DNA of 6,596 nucleotides from Bacillota bacterium (GCA_023387245.1 JAEWIH010000053.1:1-6596); one strand, 5' to 3'; positions 1 to 6,496 are shown, numbered from the stretch's first letter. Notes: generated from the sequence alone by a model not told the origin. Made by a program: numbers and translations.

Positions 1-53
1 AAAATATCAATCCCATTTCTTAACAAAGCCATAAATTGTAACAAATCATTCAT
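1..53 (-). CDS. N-terminus of an unrecognised protein, cut by the window edge
   Basis: Reading leftwards from an ATG at 53-51 there are 17 complete codons with no stop, giving MNDLLQFMALLRNGIDI, after which the window ends. The start is supported by a strong Shine-Dalgarno sequence, GAGGTG, four bases before the ATG (plus-strand cacctc, 58-63), and by an extended -10 promoter just upstream. The visible part is amphipathic or helical, without an obvious signal peptide. It is too short to assign a family. The gene is divergent from the TraB-family gene and shares a 52-bp intergenic region with it. That this is a real gene start is fairly secure because promoter, ribosome site and open frame agree; its function is unknown. 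Confidence 0.65.
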   Translation of the reverse strand, partial: MNDLLQFMALLRNGIDI

Positions 54-75
54 ATTACACCTCAATTACTATTAT

Positions 76-84
76 ATTATATCA
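76..84 (-). promoter_or_regulatory. Extended -10 promoter of the left-edge gene
   Basis: On the minus strand this reads TGATATAAT, a full extended -10 (TGn plus TATAAT). A second overlapping TATAAT lies at 71-76. There is no good -35, as is usual for extended -10 promoters. The predicted start is near 69, leaving a short leader of about 15 bases that contains the GAGGTG ribosome site. Confidence 0.55.
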
Positions 85-89
85 AATTT

Positions 90-98
90 TGTTATAAT
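90..98 (+). promoter_or_regulatory. Extended -10 promoter of the TraB-family gene, predicting a leaderless mRNA
   Basis: TGTTATAAT is an exact extended -10. Transcription normally begins 6 to 8 bases after the last base of the -10, here about 104-106, which is the ATG itself at 106. No Shine-Dalgarno sequence is present before that ATG (only TAATAATT), which agrees with a leaderless message. No convincing -35 is seen. Confidence 0.55.
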
Positions 99-105
99 AA
101 TAATT

Positions 106-1251
106 ATGATTGAAAAAATAATTATTAATAATAAAACATATACTTTTATATTATGTGCCCACGTTTCTAAAAAATCGGTAGAAGAAGTCATTGAAACTAT
201 TGATACACTTAAACCAGACTGTGTTTGTGTCGAATTAGATGAAAAAAGACAACAAAATTTAATGACTCCAATTGATTATAGTCAGATAAAATTATTTGAT
301 ATTATTAAAAACAAAAAATTTGGCTTTTTAATTGCGACTACGATTTTATCTCAATATCAAAAAAAATTAGCCGATCAATTAGAAACAAAAGTTGGTGACG
401 AAATGAAATATGCTTTAATAGAAGCCAACAAAAATAATATTCCTACTTTAGCGATCGATCGTGATATTACTATCACCTTTAAACGCATTTGGTCTTTTTT
501 ATCTCTTTGGGAAAAATGTAAATTAGTATATACATTAATTTTAGCCATGTTTAGTAATGAACAAATTAGCACTAATGAAATTGAAGCCTTAAAACAACAA
601 GACTTAATCGAATCGGCTTTAAAAGAAATGGGCAATTCTTTTAATAAAGTAACTAATATTTTAGTATATGAACGTGATCAATATATGGCCAGTCATCTTT
701 TAGACTTAAATTATCAAAATATTGTCGTAGTAATTGGGGCAGCTCATGGAAAAGGTATTATGAATTTAGTTAAAAACCAAACTAAATATGATCGAAGTAC
801 TTTAGAAATAATTAAAAAACCGCATCCATTGACTAAAATCATTTTATTTTTAATTCCACTAGCATTAACTTTGTTTATCGTATTCAATTTATCATTCACT
901 AATTTCAGTTATTGGATGTTAGGAGTTAGTTTAGCTAGCGGTTTAGGAGCATTAATTTGTTTAGCCCATCCAATTACTATTTTAGTTGCTATTTTAGCCG
1001 CACCCATCTCAACCCTATCACCTATTTTAGCGGTTGGATGGTTTGTTGGTCTTAGCGAAGCTTTTTTTAGAAGTCCCAATGTAAGTGACTTTATAAATTT
1101 AAGTGATAACGCAAACAACATAAAAAAAGCTCTTAAAAATAATATTTTAAGAGTCTTAATTATAATGTTTATGACATCATTATTTTCAACAATTGTTACG
1201 CTAATATTTTCTTATTCAGCAATTAACAATTGGATTAGCAATTTATTTTAA
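106..1251 (+). CDS. TraB/PrgY/GumN-family membrane protein
   Basis: This is a 381-residue protein of the TraB (PrgY) family, which includes the enterococcal pheromone-shutdown protein PrgY and archaeal homologues, and is related to TIKI-like putative metalloproteases. The N-terminal domain carries the family signatures: AHVSKKS (H19), VCVELDEKR (E43), YERDQYMA (E189-D191) and VVIGAAHGKGI (H214). The C-terminal part has about four membrane segments (roughly 242-260, 268-290, 292-316, 350-372) and the conserved stretch PILAVGWFVGLSEAFFRSP (305-323), followed by VSDF. The usual GTAH is LCAH here. The start at 106 is the only one that keeps the first motif; the next Met is residue 53. There is no ribosome site, and translation is probably leaderless. 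The gene converges on the nucleotidyltransferase gene with a 9-bp overlap. The family assignment is secure. Activity and substrate (peptide cleavage or signal control) are unproven for most members. Confidence 0.9.
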   Translation: MIEKIIINNKTYTFILCAHVSKKSVEEVIETIDTLKPDCVCVELDEKRQQNLMTPIDYSQIKLFDIIKNKKFGFLIATTILSQYQKKLADQLETKVGDEMKYALIEANKNNIPTLAIDRDITITFKRIWSFLSLWEKCKLVYTLILAMFSNEQISTNEIEALKQQDLIESALKEMGNSFNKVTNILVYERDQYMASHLLDLNYQNIVVVIGAAHGKGIMNLVKNQTKYDRSTLEIIKKPHPLTKIILFLIPLALTLFIVFNLSFTNFSYWMLGVSLASGLGALICLAHPITILVAILAAPISTLSPILAVGWFVGLSEAFFRSPNVSDFINLSDNANNIKKALKNNILRVLIIMFMTSLFSTIVTLIFSYSAINNWISNLF

Positions 1252-2139
1252 CCATAAATCAAAAGGGTATTGCCCTTTTTCTTTATATAAAGCTAATTGG
1301 CGTTTAACTTCAGGCTTATCTTCTTGATAAGTAACACCTATCCAACGATCATCATTTAAAATAACTTCTACATCAACTAAACCTTGTTGAATTAATTGTT
1401 GAATAGCATTTGGAATAACGTATTCACATTTTAAAGGATTAGATGCTAAATTCTCGTCCAAAAATTTAGTCCATAGCGGTAATAATAAATCAAAAATAGA
1501 AGCAGAAAAAGCCCAAAAATTCATAGAACAAGCTTGTTTAGGATCCGTTTCTATATTATCAAAATAAACTTTATTATCACGTAAAGTAATACTATTTTCT
1601 TCCCTAATAGCTTTCAATAATCCATTTTCAACTTGACAAACACCTCTAGTTACACTACCATATGCTGACAAAGTTTTATCTAAAGTATACCCAACCATAC
1701 CATAATATTTATCTTTTAGTTTAGTATGAATAAAATCAAACATATACTTATATGCCTGATAACCATAATAATCATCAGCATTAATTACAATAAAGGGATT
1801 ATTACCAACTTGTTTTTTAGCACATAATAATGCATGAACTGTACCAAAAGGTTTAGTTCTTTGATCTGAAATTTGATAATTATCTAAATAATAATCAAAT
1901 GATTGATAAGCATATTCAACCTTAATAAACGGCCGAATTTTTGCTACTAAGTTTTGTTCAAACAACTCTTGATGCTGAGGCTGAATAATTAAAACCAATT
2001 TCTTAAAACCGGCTTTAATTGCATCATATATTGAAAAATCAATAATGCTCTCACCATTGTTGCCTAAACTATCAATCTGTTTAAGACCACCATAACGACT
2101 ACCAATACCTGCAGCTAAAATCACAATTGTTTCTTCCAC
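1243..2139 (-). CDS. Nucleotidyltransferase (sugar-phosphate NTP-transferase fold)
   Basis: This 298-residue protein has the Rossmann-like nucleotidyltransferase fold that joins an NTP to a sugar phosphate or similar phosphate ester. It shows the glycine-rich nucleotide loop LAAGIGSRYGGLKQ (8-21), KPFGTVHALLCA (96-107), the metal-binding INADDYYG (119-126, with D122) and SMNFWAF (205-211). The C-terminal pattern ends with GVTYQED and GQYPFDLW. The GSRYGGLKQ subgroup is usually annotated only as nucleotidyltransferase; its substrate is not known to me. The start is a GTG at 2139, preceded by GGTG (spacing 5) and AAAGGA. An ATG 11 bases upstream is out of frame. It is the last gene of a minus-strand operon, 24 bp after the membrane HAD gene, and its last three codons overlap the TraB gene end. 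It probably supplies an activated sugar or polyol for envelope polymers; that role is inferred. Confidence 0.88.
   Translation of the reverse strand: MEETIVILAAGIGSRYGGLKQIDSLGNNGESIIDFSIYDAIKAGFKKLVLIIQPQHQELFEQNLVAKIRPFIKVEYAYQSFDYYLDNYQISDQRTKPFGTVHALLCAKKQVGNNPFIVINADDYYGYQAYKYMFDFIHTKLKDKYYGMVGYTLDKTLSAYGSVTRGVCQVENGLLKAIREENSITLRDNKVYFDNIETDPKQACSMNFWAFSASIFDLLLPLWTKFLDENLASNPLKCEYVIPNAIQQLIQQGLVDVEVILNDDRWIGVTYQEDKPEVKRQLALYKEKGQYPFDLWLK
1261..1284 (+). terminator. Intrinsic terminator of the TraB-family gene, inside the converging gene
   Basis: AAAAGGG (1261-1267), loop TATTG and CCCTTTT (1273-1279) form a perfect 7-bp stem followed by a T-rich run (TTCTTTAT), nine bases after the TraB stop. 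The hairpin is also coding DNA for the end of the nucleotidyltransferase (residues KGQYPF). On the minus strand the stem is followed only by GATTTA, so it should work mainly in the plus direction. Confidence 0.6.
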
Positions 2140-2163
2140 AAAAACACCATCCTTTCTATGATT

Positions 2164-3114
2164 TTAATCTTTGGAATTTTCTTCAACAACTACATCAATC
2201 AAACTAGCCATTTCATCAATTAAATAATCAGGCTCACACTTAATTAATTGACGTTTATTTCTAAAACCATAAGTAACAGCCACACTTAACATATCGCCAT
2301 TTCTAGCAAAATTAATATCAACTTCACTATCTCCAACCATCACTAAATTTTTAGTCTCAATCATCATTTTATCAGCAATCATTTTTGCGATAGAAGGATC
2401 GGGCTTTTTAGGATAGCCCTCCTTTTCCCCAATAATTGTAACAAAATTATTATTAGGAAAATGCATCTTAATTAATTCTTGTAAATATTCATCTTTTTTA
2501 TTAGACACTACCGCCAATAAATAGCCCATCTTTTCTAATTTATTAATCGTTTCTAAAACTCCATCATAGGGTTTTGTATCCATATTATAACATTGACTAT
2601 AATAACTTAAAAATCTAGAATAAGCACTATCTAACTCTTCTTTAGTCAATGGTTTAGGAATAATTTTAGATACTAAATTATAAATGCCATTGCCTAAATA
2701 TTGCTCAAAATAATTACGAGGTTGTGGCTTAAAGCCTAAATCATTTAAAAGGGAATTGCCGGCTTTAGCCAAATCATCCATCGTATCTAATAAAGTGCCA
2801 TCTAAATCAAAAATAATACCTTGATAACGATGTTTTATATGAATTTTAGTATCATTATTTATAACTTCGTTTTTTTTTAACTTAACTCCATACTTAGAAA
2901 CGTGGACAAGCGAGCGTAAAAAAACAAACAATCCAAATAAAATAACGATACCACCAGTTACAGGTAACATATAAGCAATAGGCAACAAGCCAAAAGCACC
3001 AATATTAATAAATATTATAGAAGCATAACACCATAAAACGCCGATAAAAAAAATCAAAACACCACAATATAAACCATATACTTCATTATTTATAATACTC
3101 TTGTCTTTTTTCAT
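2164..3114 (-). CDS. HAD phosphatase (phosphoglycolate-phosphatase-like) with N-terminal two-helix membrane domain
   Basis: This is a 316-residue two-part protein. Residues 1-90 hold two hydrophobic segments (about 12-37 and 41-68) followed by a basic stretch (RSLVHVSKYGVKLKK), predicting both ends in the cytoplasm. Residues 98-310 are a complete HAD hydrolase of the Gph/PGP type: motif I DLDGT (nucleophile D103, acid D105), a helical cap around 110-190, motif II Ser204 in VVSNKK, motif III Lys237 in KKPDP, and motif IV GDSEVD (D262, D266). All catalytic residues are present. Family members are normally soluble and about 210-230 residues long, so the extra 95 residues are unusual. The only upstream start with a good ribosome site is the ATG at 3114 (AGTGAGG, overlapping the preceding gene's TAG stop), and no Met lies just before the HAD domain, so the fusion is real. 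It is the middle gene of the operon. The substrate is unknown. Confidence 0.88.
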   Translation of the reverse strand: MKKDKSIINNEVYGLYCGVLIFFIGVLWCYASIIFINIGAFGLLPIAYMLPVTGGIVILFGLFVFLRSLVHVSKYGVKLKKNEVINNDTKIHIKHRYQGIIFDLDGTLLDTMDDLAKAGNSLLNDLGFKPQPRNYFEQYLGNGIYNLVSKIIPKPLTKEELDSAYSRFLSYYSQCYNMDTKPYDGVLETINKLEKMGYLLAVVSNKKDEYLQELIKMHFPNNNFVTIIGEKEGYPKKPDPSIAKMIADKMMIETKNLVMVGDSEVDINFARNGDMLSVAVTYGFRNKRQLIKCEPDYLIDEMASLIDVVVEENSKD

Positions 3115-3123
3115 AAAACCTCA

Positions 3124-4185
3124 CTATTTAAACACACAGCCCTTACCTACACGTCTAGCCTCATTAGTTAAAACCATCCGCGCCTTCCGTTTACTACCAA
3201 CATTTTTAATAGTATTTAAATTATGTTCACTACCAACAAAAAGATCTATTAAATCTTCTGGCAAAGAACCTCGATCTAAAACAATCCCCTTAATTGGTTG
3301 ACCTTGAACAACTCCAGAACCTGAATAAGGGTGATCATATAGTAAAAAGGTAGTACAGAAAGGATATTTTTTATTCGCCGCAAATACATAATAACCATGA
3401 TAAGTATATCCTTTTAACCAGGTACCATCATTTTGGCGCACCGAATCAGCATTAAAAGCCACACCTAATGCCGTATGTGAATATCCTTGACTATTAACGT
3501 TACAACCAATACAATCATATCCATATCTAGTCAAACGTACTGGAACACCTGTACCAGTATCGGCAGGTAACTTTTTATCATTTTTCTTTTCTTCTTTTTT
3601 CTTTTCTTCTTTTTTAGTAGCTTCTTTTTTAACAACTACCTTTTTAGGCTCAGGCTTAACTACTAATTCAAAGGCATGCTTAACCTGATTATTAGACTTA
3701 TCACTAGCAATAGCTACTAACTTATAACTACCAGCTTTTTTAAGATTATAGCTACCATTAATTTTAACCTTTAATTTACCATCAACCGCATCATTAGCCT
3801 CAAAAAACTTTGATAAATCCAATCCTTTTTCATCAAACTCTGCAGTAACTTTATTAACTTTTTTACTAAAAACCGGCTCATCTTTATCAACAACATTCAT
3901 AACTACTTGTAATTCTAAAAAAGATACACCTTTTATAGCTTGATAAATAAGATGATGTTGACCAATCTGACTAGTATCAACAATTGGTAAATTTAATTTA
4001 TCATAATTACCACCAACTATAATACTTTTAGGATCAAATTCTTTATTTAATTCCACTTCAATTTCTGTTTTAGAAAATTCAATTGTAACAATTTCTGTTT
4101 GTTGGCTAAAAGCCCCGATAACTAATGATGAGGTAAAAATCAAACCTATAATAATCATTAAAATCCAATATTTATTTTTAGACAT
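3124..4185 (-). CDS. Exported cell-wall protein: Ig-like repeats, Lys/Glu linker and C-terminal 3D (double-psi barrel) domain
   Basis: This 353-residue protein begins with MSKNK and a hydrophobic segment (6-26), a signal peptide or membrane anchor. Residues about 30-177 form two Ig-like beta modules of the bacterial surface-protein kind, the second with AGSYKLVAIASDKSNN. A highly charged linker follows (181-205, KKEEKKKEEKKNDKK core). Residues about 214-340 resemble the 3D domain, a double-psi beta barrel found in peptidoglycan-active proteins (YocH/YabE/MltA relatives). The match is GIVLDRGSLPEDLIDLFVG, corresponding to the usual aDtGgaIkGnriDvfF (D304, D314). The first Asp of the triad, before the PlGT turn, is not visible (NKKYPFCTTF instead). 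Four Cys (225, 228, 277, 350), including a CxxC, may form disulfides outside the cell. The start at 4185 has GAGAGG six to seven bases upstream and a consensus promoter. It is the first gene of the operon. A wall-lytic or wall-binding role is inferred. Confidence 0.78.
   Translation of the reverse strand: MSKNKYWILMIIIGLIFTSSLVIGAFSQQTEIVTIEFSKTEIEVELNKEFDPKSIIVGGNYDKLNLPIVDTSQIGQHHLIYQAIKGVSFLELQVVMNVVDKDEPVFSKKVNKVTAEFDEKGLDLSKFFEANDAVDGKLKVKINGSYNLKKAGSYKLVAIASDKSNNQVKHAFELVVKPEPKKVVVKKEATKKEEKKKEEKKNDKKLPADTGTGVPVRLTRYGYDCIGCNVNSQGYSHTALGVAFNADSVRQNDGTWLKGYTYHGYYVFAANKKYPFCTTFLLYDHPYSGSGVVQGQPIKGIVLDRGSLPEDLIDLFVGSEHNLNTIKNVGSKRKARMVLTNEARRVGKGCVFK
3581..3615 (-). repeat. Short tandem repeat coding a Lys/Glu linker
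   Basis: A 14-15 bp unit (plus-strand TTTTTTCTTTTCTTC) occurs twice in a row and is followed by part of a third copy. On the coding strand it is pure purine and encodes KEEKK repeats in the linker between the Ig-like and 3D domains. Such tracts can slip during replication and change linker length in steps of five residues without a frameshift. Confidence 0.6.
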
Positions 4186-4206
4186 AACTTACCTCTCATA
4201 TTATAG

Positions 4207-4235
4207 ATTATATATTTTAAGAAAAATAGTGTCAA
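4207..4235 (-). promoter_or_regulatory. Consensus sigma-A promoter of the 3D-protein operon
   Basis: On the minus strand, TTGACA (4235-4230), a 17-base spacer and TATAAT (4212-4207) match the vegetative consensus at all twelve positions. The predicted start is near 4200, about 15 bases before the ATG at 4185, leaving room only for the GAGAGG ribosome site. The -35 begins two bases after the stop of the upstream HAD-IB gene. Confidence 0.85.
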
Positions 4236-4237
4236 AT

Positions 4238-4813
4238 TCAAATAAATTCCCACGCTTTTATTTGGCCTTTAGTTACCATAAAAGCCTGTTTTGATATAGA
4301 AGCCAATGGTTGATCAGAATAACTATCAGAATAAAATTTATCAATAGTTTCATTAGGATAATATTTTTTAAATAATCTAACCTTATCCTCGCCATAACAA
4401 CTACCATCACCAACATATTTACCACTAGAAGTATCTAAACTAGCAGCAATAAAGCGCAAATTCATTCTTTTACAAATAGCACCAATTAAAAAGGCGGGAC
4501 TAGCTGAAATAATTAAATCATCATCTCTTTTTTGTTTTAAATACCAGCGATATATTTTATGTTGATGTTTATCCCAAAAAATATTAATCAATTTATCTAG
4601 ATCAATCGCATCTAAATATAATAAATATTGATATAACGATTCTAATAATTGTTTTCTCGGAATTTTCTTTAATTTATAACGCAATAAGCTAATTGTTAAA
4701 CGCGGAAATACTTTACTAACTTGTAGTGGATAATGTAGTAAACAGTATTTAAAAAAATCTCTAGCACAATCCCCTCTATAAATAGTTTCATCAAAATCAT
4801 ATACATTAATCAT
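4238..4813 (-). CDS. HAD-IB family phosphatase (phosphoserine-phosphatase-like)
   Basis: This 191-residue HAD hydrolase belongs to subfamily IB (SerB-like). It begins MINVYDFDETIYRGD with motif I DFDET (nucleophile D6, D8) close to the N-terminus, as usual. It continues with a helical cap (about 20-90), motif II IISASP (S103), motif III GEDK (K144), and motif IV YSDSYSDQPL (D163, D167). All catalytic residues are present. A longer frame opens at 4897, but the start at 4813 is preferred: AGGAG lies seven bases before this ATG, motif I then sits where the family has it, and the longer version would overlap the start of divergent pepC and its promoter. It ends in TGA, 52 bp upstream of the 3D-protein gene, and could read through into that operon. 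The substrate cannot be assigned; close relatives are annotated only as HAD-IB hydrolases. Confidence 0.87.
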   Translation of the reverse strand: MINVYDFDETIYRGDCARDFFKYCLLHYPLQVSKVFPRLTISLLRYKLKKIPRKQLLESLYQYLLYLDAIDLDKLINIFWDKHQHKIYRWYLKQKRDDDLIISASPAFLIGAICKRMNLRFIAASLDTSSGKYVGDGSCYGEDKVRLFKKYYPNETIDKFYSDSYSDQPLASISKQAFMVTKGQIKAWEFI

Positions 4814-4830
4814 ATTTATACTCCTATTAG

Positions 4831-4859
4831 TTGAATTAATTATTTTACAGTCATATAAT
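4831..4859 (+). promoter_or_regulatory. Sigma-A promoter of pepC
   Basis: TTGAAT (4831-4836), a 17-base spacer and TATAAT (4854-4859) form a strong vegetative promoter. The predicted start is near 4866, giving a leader of about 20 bases with the purine-rich ribosome site GAAAGGTAGG (4866-4875), about ten bases before the ATG. On the other strand only a weak -10 (TAAAAT, plus 4842-4847) is seen for the HAD-IB gene. Confidence 0.75.
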
Positions 4860-4885
4860 ATCATAGAAAGGTAGGTTTTAACTAT

Positions 4886-6214
4886 ATGATAAATCAAAAA
4901 TTATTACAACGTTTTAAAGATGATTATAATCAAAATCCCTATAATCATATTAGTGAAAATGCGATTAAAAAAGTCGGAATTAAAAATGCTAGCTTTAATA
5001 ACAATTTAGATGCTAAACATCCTTTTTTATTCTCTCTAGAAACAAGCAGAGGTAAAATCACTAATCAGAAAAAAAGTGGTCGTTGTTGGATGTTTGCGGC
5101 ATTGAACACAGCAAGAATTGAAGTAATGAACAAATTAAATTTAGATACTTTTGAATTTTCACAAAATTATCCATTATTTTATGACAAATTAGAAAAATCA
5201 AACTACTTTTTAGAAAGTATTTTAGAAACACTAGACGAAAAAACTGATTCTCGACTTATTATGCATTTACTAAAGTCACCAGTTGAAGATGGTGGCCAAT
5301 GGGATATGTTTGCGGGATTATTAAAAAAATATGGTGCAGTGCCTAAATCTGTAATGCCTGAAAGTTTCCATTCATCAGATACTCTAGATATGCGCAATAT
5401 TATAACTTCAAAATTGAGAGAATATGCTTGCTCACTAAGACAAGCACATAAAAACAATACTCCTATCGAAACTTTATATGCGATGAAAGAAGAGATGTTA
5501 TCACATATTTATTCAATATTAGTAAAATGTTTAGGACCAGTACCTGAAACTTTCGATTTTGAATATCGCGATAAAAATAATAAATTCCATCGAATCGAAA
5601 ACATTACTCCACAACAATTTTTCAATGAATATGTAGGTTGGAATTTAGATGATAAGGTTTCATTAATTAATGCACCAACAGCTGATAAACCTTATTATAG
5701 AGCTTATACAGTTAAATATTTAGGATCTGTTAAAGAAGCTAATCCAATATGTTATATAAATGTTACTAGTGAAGAATTAAAAGAAGCTACTATCAAAATG
5801 TTAAAAGATAATAAACCAGTTTGGTTTGGTTGTGATGTTGGTCAACAATCGGCTCGTGATTTAGGTTATTTAGATGCACATTGTTTTGAATATGAAAAAA
5901 CATTAAATGAAGGTATTAAATTAAATAAGGCTCAAAGATTAGAATATGGAGAATCATTATTAACTCATGCCATGGTATTTACTGGTGTCAACTTAGATAA
6001 AGATGGTAATCCAATTACATGGCAAGTTGAAAACTCATGGGGAGATGCTGTTGGAAGTAAAGGTATTTTTTCGATGAGTGATGAATGGTTTGATGAATAT
6101 AACTATCAAGTATTAATTGATAAAAAATATTTGTCATCAAAAATATTAAACGCTTTAGAACAACCAATTATTGAATTAGAACCTTGGGATCCAATGGGTT
6201 CTTTAGCAAAATAA
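4886..6214 (+). CDS. pepC: Aminopeptidase C (bleomycin hydrolase family, peptidase C1B)
   Basis: This 442-residue cytoplasmic thiol aminopeptidase removes N-terminal residues from peptides; in lactic bacteria and relatives PepC works in the final breakdown of peptides to amino acids and forms a hexamer. The papain-type catalytic set is intact: Gln61 and Cys67 in QKKSGRCWMFA, His361 in LLTHAMVFTGV and Asn383 in QVENSWGD. Other family landmarks are SPVEDGGQWDM (131-141), PVWFGCDVGQ (311-320) and the C-terminal WDPMGSLAK. In bleomycin hydrolases this tail lies in the active-site cleft and limits the enzyme to aminopeptidase action. Length is normal for the family (about 435-455). The start follows a purine-rich ribosome site and a good promoter. 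The gene stands alone, divergent from the HAD-IB gene, with no apparent functional link to neighbours. Confidence 0.96.
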   Translation: MINQKLLQRFKDDYNQNPYNHISENAIKKVGIKNASFNNNLDAKHPFLFSLETSRGKITNQKKSGRCWMFAALNTARIEVMNKLNLDTFEFSQNYPLFYDKLEKSNYFLESILETLDEKTDSRLIMHLLKSPVEDGGQWDMFAGLLKKYGAVPKSVMPESFHSSDTLDMRNIITSKLREYACSLRQAHKNNTPIETLYAMKEEMLSHIYSILVKCLGPVPETFDFEYRDKNNKFHRIENITPQQFFNEYVGWNLDDKVSLINAPTADKPYYRAYTVKYLGSVKEANPICYINVTSEELKEATIKMLKDNKPVWFGCDVGQQSARDLGYLDAHCFEYEKTLNEGIKLNKAQRLEYGESLLTHAMVFTGVNLDKDGNPITWQVENSWGDAVGSKGIFSMSDEWFDEYNYQVLIDKKYLSSKILNALEQPIIELEPWDPMGSLAK

Positions 6215-6221
6215 ATAGAGT

Positions 6222-6250
6222 AGAGGGAAGAAATTAATCTTCGCTCCTCT
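6222..6250 (+). other. Bulged hairpin just after pepC
   Basis: AGAGG GAAGA (6222-6231), loop AATTAA and TCTTC GCT CCTCT (6238-6250) give ten base pairs with a three-base bulge on the 3' side. It begins eight bases after the pepC stop but no T run follows (CATTG), so it is not a standard intrinsic terminator. It may protect the 3' end of the pepC message or be part of a larger RNA fold. Confidence 0.5.
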
Positions 6251-6321
6251 CATTGTACACTACTGATCACGTATACAGCGCTACATTTATATGCTAATAC
6301 CACTTATCTTAAATAATATAC

Positions 6322-6355
6322 AAGAGGTTTGACCAATCCTGGTCTTTCCTCTTTT
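6322..6355 (+). terminator. Hairpin with short T-rich tail, possible terminator
   Basis: AAGAGG TTT GACC (6322-6334), loop AATCCT and GGTC TTT CCTCTT (6341-6353) pair with a symmetric TTT/TTT internal loop, followed by TTCTTAT. It is the best terminator candidate for pepC, though about 108 bases from the stop. The internal loop and weak T run make this uncertain. Confidence 0.4.
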
Positions 6356-6361
6356 CTTATG

Positions 6362-6390
6362 GCTAGAATGTTTACTACATTCTCACTAGC
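6362..6390. other. Bulged hairpin
   Basis: GCTAG AATGT (6362-6371), loop TTACT and ACATT CTCA CTAGC (6377-6390) make ten base pairs in two 5-bp blocks with a 3'-side four-base bulge. The design (5 + bulge + 5) resembles the hairpin at 6222-6250. No T run follows. Confidence 0.45.
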
Positions 6391-6467
6391 TACAATAATG
6401 ACACTTGATAGGGCTATAAGAAACGGAAACAAGAATATTGAATCGGTATATGATGATAGAGGGTTGT

Positions 6468-6496
6468 TTGTTTTTTAATAATAAAATATTTATAAT
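6468..6496 (+). promoter_or_regulatory. Promoter of the right-edge gene
   Basis: TTGTTT (6468-6473), a 17-base spacer and TATAAT (6491-6496) form a good vegetative promoter, with a predicted start near 6503 and a leader of about 43 bases. A weaker alternative is TTGAAA (6498-6503) with TTAAAT (6521-6526), also 17 bases apart. Confidence 0.6.

Noticed and set aside
375..635. 86-codon minus-strand frame inside the TraB-family gene
   Set aside because: It is antisense to a conserved gene, with no ribosome site and no recognisable protein features; a shadow frame. The same applies to 909-1121.
2121..2150. ATG at 2150 (minus strand) as the start of the nucleotidyltransferase
   Set aside because: It is out of frame with the conserved LAAGIGSRYGG motif and gives only nine codons before a TGA; the GTG at 2139 is in frame.
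3101..3301. 66-codon plus-strand frame over the 3D-protein gene end
   Set aside because: It overlaps the conserved 3D domain coding sequence on the other strand and the start of the HAD gene; no ribosome site or family match.
4217..4240. Possible use of TGA as Trp (genetic code 4), extending the HAD-IB protein past 4238
   Set aside because: The extension would add only a few residues and run across the consensus promoter, Trp is coded by TGG throughout, and no conserved gene has an in-frame TGA.
5203..5457. 84-codon minus-strand frame inside pepC
   Set aside because: It is antisense to a highly conserved part of PepC and has no start signals.
6359..6478. 39-codon frame MARMFTTF... as a small gene
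   Set aside because: There is no Shine-Dalgarno before the ATG (CTCTTTTCTT), it starts within a hairpin region, and its end overlaps the next gene's promoter. I mention it as a curiosity, not as a gene.
6215..6480. Transposon or MITE with terminal inverted repeats
   Set aside because: I looked for inverted ends and a target-site duplication and found none; only local hairpins and a seven-base direct repeat are present.
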